Source: Aquiflexum sp041751335
GTDB taxonomy: Bacteria; Bacteroidota; Bacteroidia; Cytophagales; Cyclobacteriaceae
Length of the DNA stretch: 64,000 nt
Direction: 5' to 3'
Assembly (NCBI RefSeq): GCF_041751335.1
Contig: NZ_JBGSXS010000138.1
Span: 1-64,000, forward strand
The notes below the pieces were generated by a model. It saw nothing but the letters and a program-made list of their open reading frames with translations. It had not been told where the DNA came from and did no database searches. Position 1 is the stretch's first letter. Each line of letters opens with the position of its first letter. The position numbers and the translations under genes are program-made. Below, piece by piece: positions 45,798 through 54,786 of the stretch.

Positions 45798-47522
45798 TTA
45801 GAATCTACCTGTGTATCCAAAATGGATTTTTGAAAGATTAATAGCAAAGTCCTGAACATTAGATCCACCCAAACCATAAACAAAATTGAATATCCCGTTG
45901 CCAGTTTCTAAACTGAATCCCATTCCTGCCGAAAAGGTGTTGTCAACGGGCAATCCCTGTATATTATTCTCTAACCTTCCCATGTCGGCAAAAATCATAA
46001 AATATGAGTAGGTATCAAAATAAAATCTTGGCTCCACATTGAGATAAATATAATTATTGGCAAAAAAGAAATTTTCATTGAAGCCCCTGATACTTTGAAG
46101 CCCACCCAACCTGAACAAGTCGTTGAGCAAAAGATTTTCGTTTTGAACAATTCCTCCCGATAATCTTGTAAACAAACCCCACTGTTGGTTAAAATAGAAA
46201 TACTTTTCAAATCTACCCTGTAAATAATATTGTAAAGTTCTTAGGTCAACCCCTTCATATAAAGATGGAGGTATGGCTGTATTCTCGATCAGGTTCTTGT
46301 TTCCTATGGCAAATTCCATTTCTGCAAATGCTCCCCTTCTGGGGAAAAATACATCATCAAGCCAAAAATGAGCATAATTTACCCCATAGTTGTTGAACCG
46401 AAAATCACCCGCCACTGGTAAAGCTGTAATTTCACTCAGTCCAGTTGATGTTAACAAATCACCTGCCTGTCTACGGGTGAAGAATTTCAGATAGCCATCT
46501 GAATTGAACCTGTAACCAAAACTTAAACGGAAATCCCTATTCAAAAAAGTAGTATCTTCTTTCAACAATGAAAATGAAACGCCCATATCAATCATTGACC
46601 CCAATAACATGGGTTCAAATGCCGCTACCTTCAAATTCTGGGAAAATTGATTGAACCTTTGCCAATGGAGTTCATAGTTCCTGCCACTTCCACCCAAATT
46701 GTGGAGCATAACATCAAACTGACCTGTAACCAATAACCTTCCTCCTTCAAGTTCATTAGGCAAAAAGCCAATAATTCCATCGATAGAGTTGATTTTTCGG
46801 TCATTGATAGGCAAATAAAGTGTTGCCTCCTCATTCTGAAAACTCAGTTCAGGTTCTTCTGACCATCTTAGATAAGGCAGGTTTCTGATCTGCTGAATTC
46901 CATTCTGTACTTTTCTTTGTGAAAAAGGTTCACCAGGTCTAATCTGTAAAAAGTTTGAAAGAAACTTAGGTTTTGTTTTTGAATCACCGGTGACTTTTAA
47001 TGTATCAAAAGTGATAAAAGGTCCAAGGTCCAAGTTCAGCGCTGCCGAAAATTTATTTCCATCCCTTTCGAGGCTATCCAATTTTACAGAAGCAAAAGGA
47101 TAACCTTTATTTTCTGATTCTTTGATGATGGATTCAAACAACCTGTACACCTGCCTGTAATCAAATGATTTTTGGTTAAATCTTTTCATGTCTGCACCCG
47201 CTTTGACTAAGACCACAGATTCAACATTCCCCTGCCTCAATGTAACCCATTCAAACTTTTTGCCTGTATCCACACTTAGCCACAAGGAATCTTTAGATTT
47301 GAGCAAGACACTTTGAATTGGATCTAGATATCCCAATTGGTACAATTCCTGAAAACGTGTCCTGATAAATGCGGCTTTTGCCAAAGAATCGCTGAAAACC
47401 TGCTCATCCACCAAGTTAATGCCCCCTTTGGTTTCCAACTTCAACCAATTTCTCTCTTGGGAAAAAGATTGGAAGCAAACCAAAAAAAATAAAAGAAGGA
47501 GGAATAGTAGGGTGCTTTTCAA
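45798..47522 (-). CDS. BamA/TamA-family outer-membrane protein
   Basis: 574 residues. Signal peptide about 1-21 (LLFLLLLFFLVCFQSFSQ). An N-terminal region (about 25-240) includes at least one POTRA-like unit (ITFDTLKVTGDSKTKPKFLSN, IRPGEPFSQRKVQNGIQQIRNLPYL). The C-terminal beta-barrel carries the LGGLQSIRGFNENFFFANNYIYLNVEPRF segment (VRGF/Y motif of Omp85 proteins) and a terminal aromatic (FGYTGRF). With fewer POTRA-like repeats than BamA it is more like a TamA or accessory Omp85. First gene of the minus-strand run leading to gldN; divergent from hemW. Confidence 0.87.
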   Translation of the reverse strand: MKSTLLFLLLLFFLVCFQSFSQERNWLKLETKGGINLVDEQVFSDSLAKAAFIRTRFQELYQLGYLDPIQSVLLKSKDSLWLSVDTGKKFEWVTLRQGNVESVVLVKAGADMKRFNQKSFDYRQVYRLFESIIKESENKGYPFASVKLDSLERDGNKFSAALNLDLGPFITFDTLKVTGDSKTKPKFLSNFLQIRPGEPFSQRKVQNGIQQIRNLPYLRWSEEPELSFQNEEATLYLPINDRKINSIDGIIGFLPNELEGGRLLVTGQFDVMLHNLGGSGRNYELHWQRFNQFSQNLKVAAFEPMLLGSMIDMGVSFSLLKEDTTFLNRDFRLSFGYRFNSDGYLKFFTRRQAGDLLTSTGLSEITALPVAGDFRFNNYGVNYAHFWLDDVFFPRRGAFAEMEFAIGNKNLIENTAIPPSLYEGVDLRTLQYYLQGRFEKYFYFNQQWGLFTRLSGGIVQNENLLLNDLFRLGGLQSIRGFNENFFFANNYIYLNVEPRFYFDTYSYFMIFADMGRLENNIQGLPVDNTFSAGMGFSLETGNGIFNFVYGLGGSNVQDFAINLSKIHFGYTGRF

Positions 47523-47542
47523 TTTGGAGCAATTGGTTTAAC

Positions 47543-47550
47543 TATCTTTG
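47543..47550 (+). promoter_or_regulatory. Candidate promoter for hemW
   Basis: TATCTTTG at 47543-47550 is an exact TAnnTTTG match, with TTTG at 47523-47526 16 bp upstream. Predicted start about 47555, 15 bp before the TTG initiation codon. Confidence 0.5.
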
Positions 47551-47569
47551 AAGGCTAAAAGTAAACAAA

Positions 47570-48697
47570 TTGTCCGGTATCTACATCCATATTCCTTTTT
47601 GCAAGCAGGCTTGCCATTACTGTGATTTTCATTTCAGTACCAACACCAATCGCACTAATGAAATGGTGGATATGATCTGCAGGGAACTGGAATTGAGAAG
47701 TGATTACCTCCCCAAAGGCAAACCTGTCAATACCATTTATTTTGGCGGAGGAACTCCGTCATTACTCAGCGCTGCCCAGATCGGAAAAATTCTGGACCAA
47801 ATCCAACTCTATTACCAACTGGACTTGAAGGAACTCACGCTTGAAGCCAATCCTGATGACCTGAACGCAAAAAACCTGCAAGACTGGAAAGCGCTTGGTC
47901 TTGATAGATTAAGTATAGGAATTCAGACCTTCGATGCAGAAATTCTTCGATTCTATAATCGGGCGCACAATTCAAAAGAATCTCTTAACGCGATCCTAAT
48001 GGCAAAAGCAGTGGGTTTCCAAAAACTTTCCATTGACCTGATTTATGGTTTCCCCTCAGATAACCATAACATTTGGAAAAATGACCTCCAAATAGCTTTG
48101 GACCAAGACCCTGGACATATCAGCAGTTATTGTCTGACTGTAGAACCAAAAACAGCTTTGGGAAACTGGGAAAAAAGAGGATTGTACTCCCATTCAACAG
48201 AAGACTTTGCCGCAGTGCAGTTTGAAATGCTGATGGAGTCTTTGGATAAAGTCGGCTATATCCAATACGAAATCTCCAATTTTGGAAAATTCGGACAGTT
48301 TGCGATTCACAATACTAATTATTGGTCAGGAATTCCTTACTTGGGGATTGGGCCGAGCGCACATTCATTTGACGGCAATGTCCGGGGCTTCAATATTTCC
48401 AACAATTCAAAATACATCGATAGCTTGAAAAACGACGATCTTGCCTTTACGGAAGAAAAAGCCACAAACCTAGATATTGCGAATGACCAAATCCTAACGG
48501 CTTTAAGGACTATTTGGGGGTTGGACCTGATCTCGTTTAAAACTGATTTTGGGTTTGACCTGCTTGATTTAAAAAACAAACAAATTAATTTCTTACTTAG
48601 TGAACAACTACTCAGATTGGAAAACAATCACCTGACCTTGACCACTAAGGGTAAACTTTTGGCAGATAGTGTTGCCGTTTCCTTATTTTTGGATTAA
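47570..48697 (+). CDS. hemW: Radical SAM haem chaperone HemW (HemN-like)
   Basis: 375 residues. Radical-SAM motif FCKQACHYC, with Cys11, Cys15 and Cys18 binding the [4Fe-4S] cluster; GGGTPSLL; LTLEANPDDL; SIGIQTFDAEILRFYNRAH; SIDLIYGFP. The spacing is HemW/HemN type, and the absence of the extra N-terminal residues needed by true coproporphyrinogen III dehydrogenase favours HemW, which delivers haem. The only start before the cluster motif in this frame is TTG at 47570; a stop lies 21 bp upstream and no ATG is available. Non-ATG start is therefore strongly supported. Confidence 0.93.
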   Translation: MSGIYIHIPFCKQACHYCDFHFSTNTNRTNEMVDMICRELELRSDYLPKGKPVNTIYFGGGTPSLLSAAQIGKILDQIQLYYQLDLKELTLEANPDDLNAKNLQDWKALGLDRLSIGIQTFDAEILRFYNRAHNSKESLNAILMAKAVGFQKLSIDLIYGFPSDNHNIWKNDLQIALDQDPGHISSYCLTVEPKTALGNWEKRGLYSHSTEDFAAVQFEMLMESLDKVGYIQYEISNFGKFGQFAIHNTNYWSGIPYLGIGPSAHSFDGNVRGFNISNNSKYIDSLKNDDLAFTEEKATNLDIANDQILTALRTIWGLDLISFKTDFGFDLLDLKNKQINFLLSEQLLRLENNHLTLTTKGKLLADSVAVSLFLD

Positions 48698-48703
48698 ATG
48701 GCC

Positions 48704-48711
48704 TAACTTTG
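48704..48711 (+). promoter_or_regulatory. Candidate -7 box (TAACTTTG) for the DUF721 gene
   Basis: Exact TAnnTTTG match ending 7 bp before the ATG at 48719, in the 21-bp gap after hemW. Would give a leaderless or 1-3 nt leader transcript. Confidence 0.35.
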
Positions 48712-48718
48712 ATCATCC

Positions 48719-49033
48719 ATGGAACACAATAGATACAACTCAGGAAGAAAAAAAGATGCCGCCCCACTTCAGGAGGCTTTTGAAGAACTCTTGAAGGCTT
48801 ACAGGTTAAAAGATAAATTTGATGAGAAGGTATTGATGAATGCCTGGCCCGAACTGATGGGCAAAACAGTCGCCTCCAGGACCTCGGGGCTGTATATCAA
48901 GGATAAGAAACTTTTTGTAAAAATAACCTCCGGTCCTGTCAAGTCCGAGCTGAACATGAACAGGACCAAAGTATTGGATTTGATAGCTTCTAAATTCGGT
49001 AAGGGTATTATCGAAGATATAGTTATACTTTGA
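48719..49033 (+). CDS. DUF721 (DciA-like) protein
   Basis: 104 residues, basic. Family features: LQEAFEELLKAYRLKDKFDEKVLMNAWPELMGKTVASRTSGLYIKDKKLFVKI, i.e. a helix followed by the W-x5-G motif and beta hairpin, then SELNMNRTKVLDLI. DUF721 includes DciA, the helicase loader/operator of many bacteria; whether this short Bacteroidetes form loads DnaB is not known. Begins 21 bp after hemW and is 2 bp short of the convergent DUF4197 gene. Confidence 0.85.
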   Translation: MEHNRYNSGRKKDAAPLQEAFEELLKAYRLKDKFDEKVLMNAWPELMGKTVASRTSGLYIKDKKLFVKITSGPVKSELNMNRTKVLDLIASKFGKGIIEDIVIL

Positions 49034-49035
49034 AT

Positions 49036-49749
49036 CTAATCTTGGGCAGCAAAAACCTTTTTCATCAAAGCAGAAGTTCTTTGCAAAGGGTTTTCACGAA
49101 TGTTTTTCTCTTCCTCTGCAATTAGGGTAAACAATCCATCTATTGCCCTGTTGGTCACATAAGCATTCAGGTCGGGATCGATTTTTCTGGTGGTCAGCGG
49201 AATCGTATTATAGGCATTGGCCAAATCCCCATAATATTTTGTAGCCCCGACTTCATTGAGGGATTCTTGGATTTTGGGCTGGAACAAGGCTACCAATTGG
49301 CTTTCAGTTGTTCTTCTCAGATAGTCCGTAGCGGCGTTTGGTTCTCCTTTGAGAATCTGGAATGCATCCTGAATGGTCATCTGCCTGATCGCACCTATAA
49401 AAATAGGCTTTGCTTCTATGGCTGCCTTCTCGGCACCTCTGTTGATGGCGAGCATTGCCCTGTCCACTTCACTTCCAAGTCCAATTTGTCTTAGGGTATT
49501 TTCCACCCTTCGGGCATCTTCGGGCAATAATATTCTGATCAGGTCATTTTTGAAAAACCCATCAGTCTGGGAAGCCTGATCTGCACCTTTACTTATTCCT
49601 TGGACCAAAGCCTCCTTAAGCCCTGAACCAACTTCCTGTTCGGTCAAAGCTCCTTGGCCTGCAGCCTGTAAGATTCTATTGATATCTGCGGACGAACATG
49701 CACTGGCAATCAACAATATAATAATGCTGTAAATTTGAATGTATTTCAT
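49036..49749 (-). CDS. DUF4197 lipoprotein
   Basis: 237 residues from MKYIQIYSIIILLIASACSS (ATG at 49749); the longer reading from 49776 adds a non-signal-like prefix. Lipobox LIASAC, so an acylated periplasmic lipoprotein. The DUF4197 body is helical: TEQEVGSGLKEALVQGISKGADQ, FFKNDLIRILLPEDARRVE, AIRQMTIQDAFQILKGEPNAATDYLRR. Function unknown. Single gene, divergent from the SpoIIE-type phosphatase. Confidence 0.88.
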   Translation of the reverse strand: MKYIQIYSIIILLIASACSSADINRILQAAGQGALTEQEVGSGLKEALVQGISKGADQASQTDGFFKNDLIRILLPEDARRVENTLRQIGLGSEVDRAMLAINRGAEKAAIEAKPIFIGAIRQMTIQDAFQILKGEPNAATDYLRRTTESQLVALFQPKIQESLNEVGATKYYGDLANAYNTIPLTTRKIDPDLNAYVTNRAIDGLFTLIAEEEKNIRENPLQRTSALMKKVFAAQD

Positions 49750-49842
49750 AAAATGGTTTTTAACAATATTTTGCAACTATGGCGGTTAACGTGATCAGGA
49801 TATTTAAGTTTGTTTCTGTAATATTGTGCTTGACTATCTAAA

Positions 49843-51906
49843 ATGCTTAACATCCCAAGACCAAATATCGGTAAAATAAGTGTTTTGGTGGCCATATTAG
49901 CTTGGTTGGCTTTACTTTTTGTCGATATCACCAGGATTTTTGAGACAGTAAACCGATTGGAGCCCAATATGGCACCACAGGTTTCCTATGTATTGGAAAT
50001 ACTTTTTTTCATCACCGTTTACCTCTTTTACAATTATTCCATCAATAAAAATGACGACCTCGATTTTCTGGATCTGATCTGGAGGGGTGCATCGACAGGA
50101 CTTCTGGCAACTTCTATAGCATTGTTCATCAACTTTTTTTATCAGATGCTGGGTGAAGGTAGGCTTGCAGCAGACCCTTTGTTAAGAAACTTCTTTTATC
50201 ATGTCAATTTTGCCATGATTACGCTCTTCCTTATTTCCTGTTCCTTGCTTTGGAAACATCTAATTCTATATCAAAAATCCAAAAGAGTTGTACAACAATG
50301 GCAGGCTTTTGAGATCCTGATGCTGATCAGTATGTTTTTCATATTCTTCAATGAAAACAACCTCGATTACAGTTTTCTGTTTGGATTTGTCTTTTTGGCA
50401 TTTTTCTCAGCTTCTCTATCGGTCAATCTCAAATGGATACCATACCTCACTTTCAAGGAAAAATGGAAATCGATTCTGTTTTTTGTAATTATACTGGTCT
50501 CCACCGCCTATCTTTTCTTTGAACTCTTGTCCTATAGTGGCAGCAACCTCACATTTGTCAATCTGACGGACAACCTGTTTTTGATGGGCCTGTTTGCTTT
50601 TGTATTTATTTACTCGCTTTTCAGTTTTTTGGTCACGCTTTTCAATTTGCCTACCTCATCGGTATTCGAACAGAAGCTTGTCGAAGCCATTAATTTTCAG
50701 CGATTAAGCCAGTCCATCAAACCTGGACAAGATGAAACACAGGTGTTAGATATCCTGATAGATTCCAGTATGAGTGCCGCTTATGCAGATGCTGGTTGGC
50801 TGGAATTGCTGGACAGTGATGATAAAAAGGTGATCATTCAGGAAAGATTTATCGATGAAGATATTAGGGAAGAACTCTATGAACTTATGTCCAACACTAG
50901 GCCATTTTCAGAGTTTAATTGGAAGGCTTCAGACAATGACACCAGAAAATACCAAGGAAAAATCCCCCACAATATTTTCAAATCAGCTATAATGATGCCT
51001 CTCATGGTCAATTCCAAAACCATTGGGAGGCTATTTTTGATCAAAGAGGTCAAAGATGGGTTTAATAAAGAGATGATCAACATCATCAACACCTTTGTGG
51101 GACAAGCCTGTATTTCCGTCGAAAATTACAGACTACTGAACGAAGCCATCAAAAATGAACGGTATAAAGAGGAACTCAAAATTGCCCAAAGGGTACAGCG
51201 TAGTCTCCTCCCCACCGAATTGCACCATAATGAATGTTTTGAGATCAGTGGTTTTTCCGAAGCTGCGGACGAAGTTGGGGGAGATTATTATGAAACGAAG
51301 GAAATAAGCAGCAACCTCTTTGCCATCATTATCGGTGATGTCTCCGGCAAGGGCACCTCAGCAGCCTTTAATATGTCCCAAATGAAAGGCATATTTCACA
51401 GCTTGGTCCAATTAAATCCCAGTCCGGGAGAATTTCTTGCAAAAGCTAATGTTGCCCTGAGCCAATGCCTTGAGAGAAATCATTTTATCACCACCGCATA
51501 TTATTTGGTGAACACCAAAATCAAAAAAATCAGGTACAGTAGGGCGGGGCATTGTCCGACACTATTTTATGATGCAAGCGTTGAAAGCTGTGATTACCTA
51601 AGTTCAGACGGTCTTGGACTTGGAATTGTCCGCAGTGCCCTTTATGAAAATTACATCCATGAGTCAGAATTTGAATTTGAAAACGATGATGTTGTTGTCC
51701 TGTTCACAGATGGAATCATAGAAGCAAAAAATGAATCAGGAGTAGAATTTGGATACGAAAGGCTGAAAAAAACATTGATGGGCTTGCATCATTTCGGCGC
51801 CGAGGAAATTCAAAAAAAAATACTAGAACATATTTACGGATTTGTGGGGCAAAGCAATATGCCTGATGATGATTTTTCATTATTGGTCATCAAATTTAAC
51901 CCATAA
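49843..51906 (+). CDS. Membrane-bound PP2C/SpoIIE-family phosphatase with GAF-like domain (RsbU type)
   Basis: 687 residues. Seven or so N-terminal membrane spans (about 9-275), a GAF-like sensor region (about 290-430, LVEAINFQRLSQSIKPGQDETQVLDILIDSSM...), a short coiled coil (LLNEAIKNERYKEELKIAQRVQRSLLP), then a SpoIIE/PP2C domain. Metal-binding motifs are seen: EVGGDYYE, GDVSGKGTSAAF, LFTDGIIEAKNESG, DDDFSLLVI. By family, it dephosphorylates a STAS anti-sigma-factor antagonist. The STAS and kinase genes follow at once, forming a complete partner switch. The signal sensed by the membrane region is unknown. Confidence 0.9.
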   Translation: MLNIPRPNIGKISVLVAILAWLALLFVDITRIFETVNRLEPNMAPQVSYVLEILFFITVYLFYNYSINKNDDLDFLDLIWRGASTGLLATSIALFINFFYQMLGEGRLAADPLLRNFFYHVNFAMITLFLISCSLLWKHLILYQKSKRVVQQWQAFEILMLISMFFIFFNENNLDYSFLFGFVFLAFFSASLSVNLKWIPYLTFKEKWKSILFFVIILVSTAYLFFELLSYSGSNLTFVNLTDNLFLMGLFAFVFIYSLFSFLVTLFNLPTSSVFEQKLVEAINFQRLSQSIKPGQDETQVLDILIDSSMSAAYADAGWLELLDSDDKKVIIQERFIDEDIREELYELMSNTRPFSEFNWKASDNDTRKYQGKIPHNIFKSAIMMPLMVNSKTIGRLFLIKEVKDGFNKEMINIINTFVGQACISVENYRLLNEAIKNERYKEELKIAQRVQRSLLPTELHHNECFEISGFSEAADEVGGDYYETKEISSNLFAIIIGDVSGKGTSAAFNMSQMKGIFHSLVQLNPSPGEFLAKANVALSQCLERNHFITTAYYLVNTKIKKIRYSRAGHCPTLFYDASVESCDYLSSDGLGLGIVRSALYENYIHESEFEFENDDVVVLFTDGIIEAKNESGVEFGYERLKKTLMGLHHFGAEEIQKKILEHIYGFVGQSNMPDDDFSLLVIKFNP

Positions 51907-51933
51907 CCAATACCTACATAACGCGTATAGAAA

Positions 51934-52275
51934 ATGATGCTACAAATAGAGAAAAACATTGAAAATGACCATTCGGTACTCAGCCTTATCGGCGAAATCG
52001 ATGCCAGCAATTCAGTGGAACTTGATGAGGTGATATTAGAAATGGTACAAGGCGGAGTCCGAAACCTATTGGTGGATTGCGAAAACCTGGAATATATTTC
52101 CTCTGCCGGTCTCGGTGTATTCATGTCTTATTTGGAAGAATTTCAGGAGAAAGAAATCCGTCTTGTCATTTTTGGACTAAAGGAGAAGGTGTTTCAGGTA
52201 TTTAATATCCTAGGCTTGGATCAATTGATGAAAATCAAGTCCACCAAACAGGATGCCCTTGATGAAATAATATGA
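51934..52275 (+). CDS. STAS-domain anti-sigma-factor antagonist (RsbV-like)
   Basis: 113 residues, a single STAS domain. LIGEIDASNSVELDEVI is the first strand-helix; NLEYISSAGLGVFMSYLEEF holds the phospho-switch, where aligning on the GLGV segment puts Ser57 at the position of SpoIIAA Ser58 (inference). The Asp before the Ser is replaced by Ser56, a common variant. Expected to be phosphorylated by the kinase encoded next and dephosphorylated by the preceding phosphatase. Overlaps the kinase gene by 4 bp. Confidence 0.9.
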   Translation: MMLQIEKNIENDHSVLSLIGEIDASNSVELDEVILEMVQGGVRNLLVDCENLEYISSAGLGVFMSYLEEFQEKEIRLVIFGLKEKVFQVFNILGLDQLMKIKSTKQDALDEII

Positions 52276-52688
52276 ATCATGAACTGAAACTATATTGTGA
52301 TACCACACGCTTATCAGACCTGAGACATTTCTTGGGAAGTATCCTTGAGGCTACACCTTTGACAGAAGTGGATCAGCATCAGGTGATCCTGGCCGTGGAA
52401 GAAGTCTGTGCAAATCTGATTATCCATTCCCATGATTGCAATCCCAAAGAATACATTAACCTGACAGTAAAGGAAAGTGATGATGTTATGATTTTTGAAA
52501 TCATGGATTTTGGCCAAGGTTTCAACATCCTGGAATATCAGGAACCCGAAATTTCTTTTGTCAAGAAAACCAAGAGAAAAGGAGGTCTTGGTATCATTCT
52601 TGTCAAAAGGATTATGGATAAAATTGAATTCGAAACCAAAGCCAACATCAATATCTGCCGCTTACACAAGATCTTGAAATCCAAATAA
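52272..52688 (+). CDS. RsbW-like anti-sigma-factor kinase (HATPase)
   Basis: 138 residues, GHKL ATPase fold. N box AVEEVCANLIIHSHD, G1 box EIMDFGQGFNI, and GGLGIILVKRIMDKIEF. No dimerisation/phosphotransfer helix, as in RsbW/SpoIIAB kinases. Presumed to phosphorylate the upstream STAS protein and to bind an effector, classically a sigma factor. No sigma factor gene lies within this window, so the output is unknown. Confidence 0.88.
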   Translation: MNHELKLYCDTTRLSDLRHFLGSILEATPLTEVDQHQVILAVEEVCANLIIHSHDCNPKEYINLTVKESDDVMIFEIMDFGQGFNILEYQEPEISFVKKTKRKGGLGIILVKRIMDKIEFETKANINICRLHKILKSK

Positions 52689-52736
52689 TTGTTAATTAAG
52701 CCATCATTAAACCCAAAGGCACCGAAATTTTTCAAT

Positions 52737-52744
52737 TAAATTTG
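52737..52744 (+). promoter_or_regulatory. Candidate -7 box (TAAATTTG) for the foldase operon
   Basis: Exact TAnnTTTG match 32 bp before the ATG at 52777; the predicted start leaves a leader of about 28 nt. No clear -33 element. Confidence 0.35.
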
Positions 52745-52776
52745 TAACATTGCACTGATATTCCGGACTGCCATTT

Positions 52777-54786
52777 ATGATGAATTCAAATCAAATCAAG
52801 CTTTTATTACTCGCTTTGGTATTTTCATGTAGCCCAAAATCCACAATAAAAACAGTGGATGAGGAGCCTGATATCAAAAGTCCTCTAGTTACTATTGGAA
52901 ACGAAGAAATCTTTGCCGAGGAATTTTTATACATGCTTTCTAAAAACAGGAATTTTGATAGTCCTGATGAAAAATTAAGCGCAGCTGAGTTTGATGAAAA
53001 CTTTAGGCTTTTTGTAAATTATAAACTTAAAGTCAAAGAGGCCGAAAATCTTGGGCTTGACAAGACAGACGAGTTTTTTCAGGAATATGAAGTATTTAAA
53101 GAGGACCTTACCCAACCTTTTTTAATCAAAAATTCCCTGCAGGAGGGTGAATTGATGAAAGCTTACAGCAGGATGAAAGAGGTGGTCAAAGCCAGCCACG
53201 TTTTGTTACAATTTCCGCCCAATGCCAGTCAGGCTGATACCATTTCTGTACTCCGGATGGCCCAGAAATTAAAAAATGATGCCGAAAACGGAGCTGACTT
53301 CAATGAACTTGCATTTGAACATTCCGACGATCCATCTGCCAAGGATAACAAAGGAAGTTTGGGTTATTTCACCGCACTTCAGATGGTGTCCCCTTTTGAA
53401 GATGCTGCATTTGGCCTTGAAGTAGGTCAGATATCTGACCCTGTCCTGACCAACTTTGGATATCATATAATAAGGTTGGAAGACAGAAAGCCTAATCCAG
53501 GTGAAATAAGGGTATCCCACATTCTTGTCCGAACCCCAGCCAATGACCCTGTCAGCGAAGAGCGGGCCTTGAGAAAAGTGGGGGAAATATATGCTGAACT
53601 TCAAAAACCTGAGAGTATTTGGGAAGAAATCTGCCAATCGTATTCTGAGGATCCCGGCACCAAAAATACCGGGGGGGCATTGCCTTGGATAGGTTTTGGT
53701 TCAGTGATTCCCGAATTTGAAAGGGTTGCGTTTGCTCTTTCGGAAGAAGGGGAAATATCCCCACCGGTCAAAACACCCTACGGATACCACATTATCAGGT
53801 TGGAAGAAAAGAAACCCCTCGATTCGTATGAAGAGTTGGAGGAGATGATCAAATCCAGGATATTAAGGGACAGCAGGTCGTCCCTGATACAGTCCCAGGT
53901 TGTAGCTATTCAAAAATCAAGGTATGGTTTTGAAGAAAATGAAAAACTGGCTGCCCTCCTTGAAGAGACCTTTACTCAAAATCAAAGAAAGGATGTGCCT
54001 GATATCCTGCTGGAAAGAAACCTAATTGACTCAGTGCTATTTAGCATTCCTGATCATTCCAAAACTGTTGGTGATCTTTTGGATTTTATGAATTCAGAAA
54101 AACAGGTGATTCGTACCAATCCCCAGAATTACTTTTCCAATTGGTATGAGAAATTTATAGAAGTCAATTTATACGAAGCAGAGATACGAGACCTTTCTGA
54201 AAATAATCATGAATACAGGTTACTGATACAAGAATACCGTGACGGTATCCTGCTGTTTTCGCTAATGAATGATCAGGTGTGGCAAAAAGCAATTGAGGAC
54301 AGTTTAGGTCAAGTGAAATTCTATGAAGAAAATTTGGATCGGTACCAATGGAAGAACAGGGTTGAGGCCCTTATAATCACAATGGGGAAAGAGGAAAGTA
54401 CCCCTGCTGTTCGTAGGTTCCTTTCCGACAAAAAATACATGTCAAACCTAGGTGACCGTCTTGAGAACACATTTCTTTTGAACAATCCGCTCGCCTTTAC
54501 CTTTACAGATGGCATATTCGAAATAGAATCTCATCCTGTATTGATGCGGGCAGATATTAACAAAACCTTCCAAGAGATCAAAGTCGACAACAAAACGCAT
54601 TTTGTTGTCGTTGGAGAAAAACCCGGTCCTGGACCGAAAAAATATGAAGAAACAAGGGGAAAAGTCATTCAGGATTATCAGGAATATCTCGATAAAAAAC
54701 TCATTGCCACTTTGAAAGAAAATTACATCATTCAAGTTGATGAGGATGAGAAACAAAAAATATTCGATGCTACAGTCAACAAATAA
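52777..54786 (+). CDS. Periplasmic lipoprotein foldase with two parvulin domains
   Basis: 669 residues. Lipobox in LLLALVFSCSP, so lipid-anchored; an adjacent ATG at 52780 is equally possible. SurA-like N-terminal helices (about 40-130), then two PpiC/parvulin domains: one from about 138 (KASHVLLQFPPNA ... YFTALQMVSPFEDAAFGLEVGQIS ... FGYHIIRLEDRK) and one from about 248 (VSHILVRTPAND ... SVIPEFERVAFALSEEGEIS ... YGYHIIRLEEKK). A long C-terminal helical region follows. Likely a chaperone/prolyl isomerase for outer-membrane and secreted proteins. First of three overlapping foldase genes. Confidence 0.9.
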   Translation: MMNSNQIKLLLLALVFSCSPKSTIKTVDEEPDIKSPLVTIGNEEIFAEEFLYMLSKNRNFDSPDEKLSAAEFDENFRLFVNYKLKVKEAENLGLDKTDEFFQEYEVFKEDLTQPFLIKNSLQEGELMKAYSRMKEVVKASHVLLQFPPNASQADTISVLRMAQKLKNDAENGADFNELAFEHSDDPSAKDNKGSLGYFTALQMVSPFEDAAFGLEVGQISDPVLTNFGYHIIRLEDRKPNPGEIRVSHILVRTPANDPVSEERALRKVGEIYAELQKPESIWEEICQSYSEDPGTKNTGGALPWIGFGSVIPEFERVAFALSEEGEISPPVKTPYGYHIIRLEEKKPLDSYEELEEMIKSRILRDSRSSLIQSQVVAIQKSRYGFEENEKLAALLEETFTQNQRKDVPDILLERNLIDSVLFSIPDHSKTVGDLLDFMNSEKQVIRTNPQNYFSNWYEKFIEVNLYEAEIRDLSENNHEYRLLIQEYRDGILLFSLMNDQVWQKAIEDSLGQVKFYEENLDRYQWKNRVEALIITMGKEESTPAVRRFLSDKKYMSNLGDRLENTFLLNNPLAFTFTDGIFEIESHPVLMRADINKTFQEIKVDNKTHFVVVGEKPGPGPKKYEETRGKVIQDYQEYLDKKLIATLKENYIIQVDEDEKQKIFDATVNK

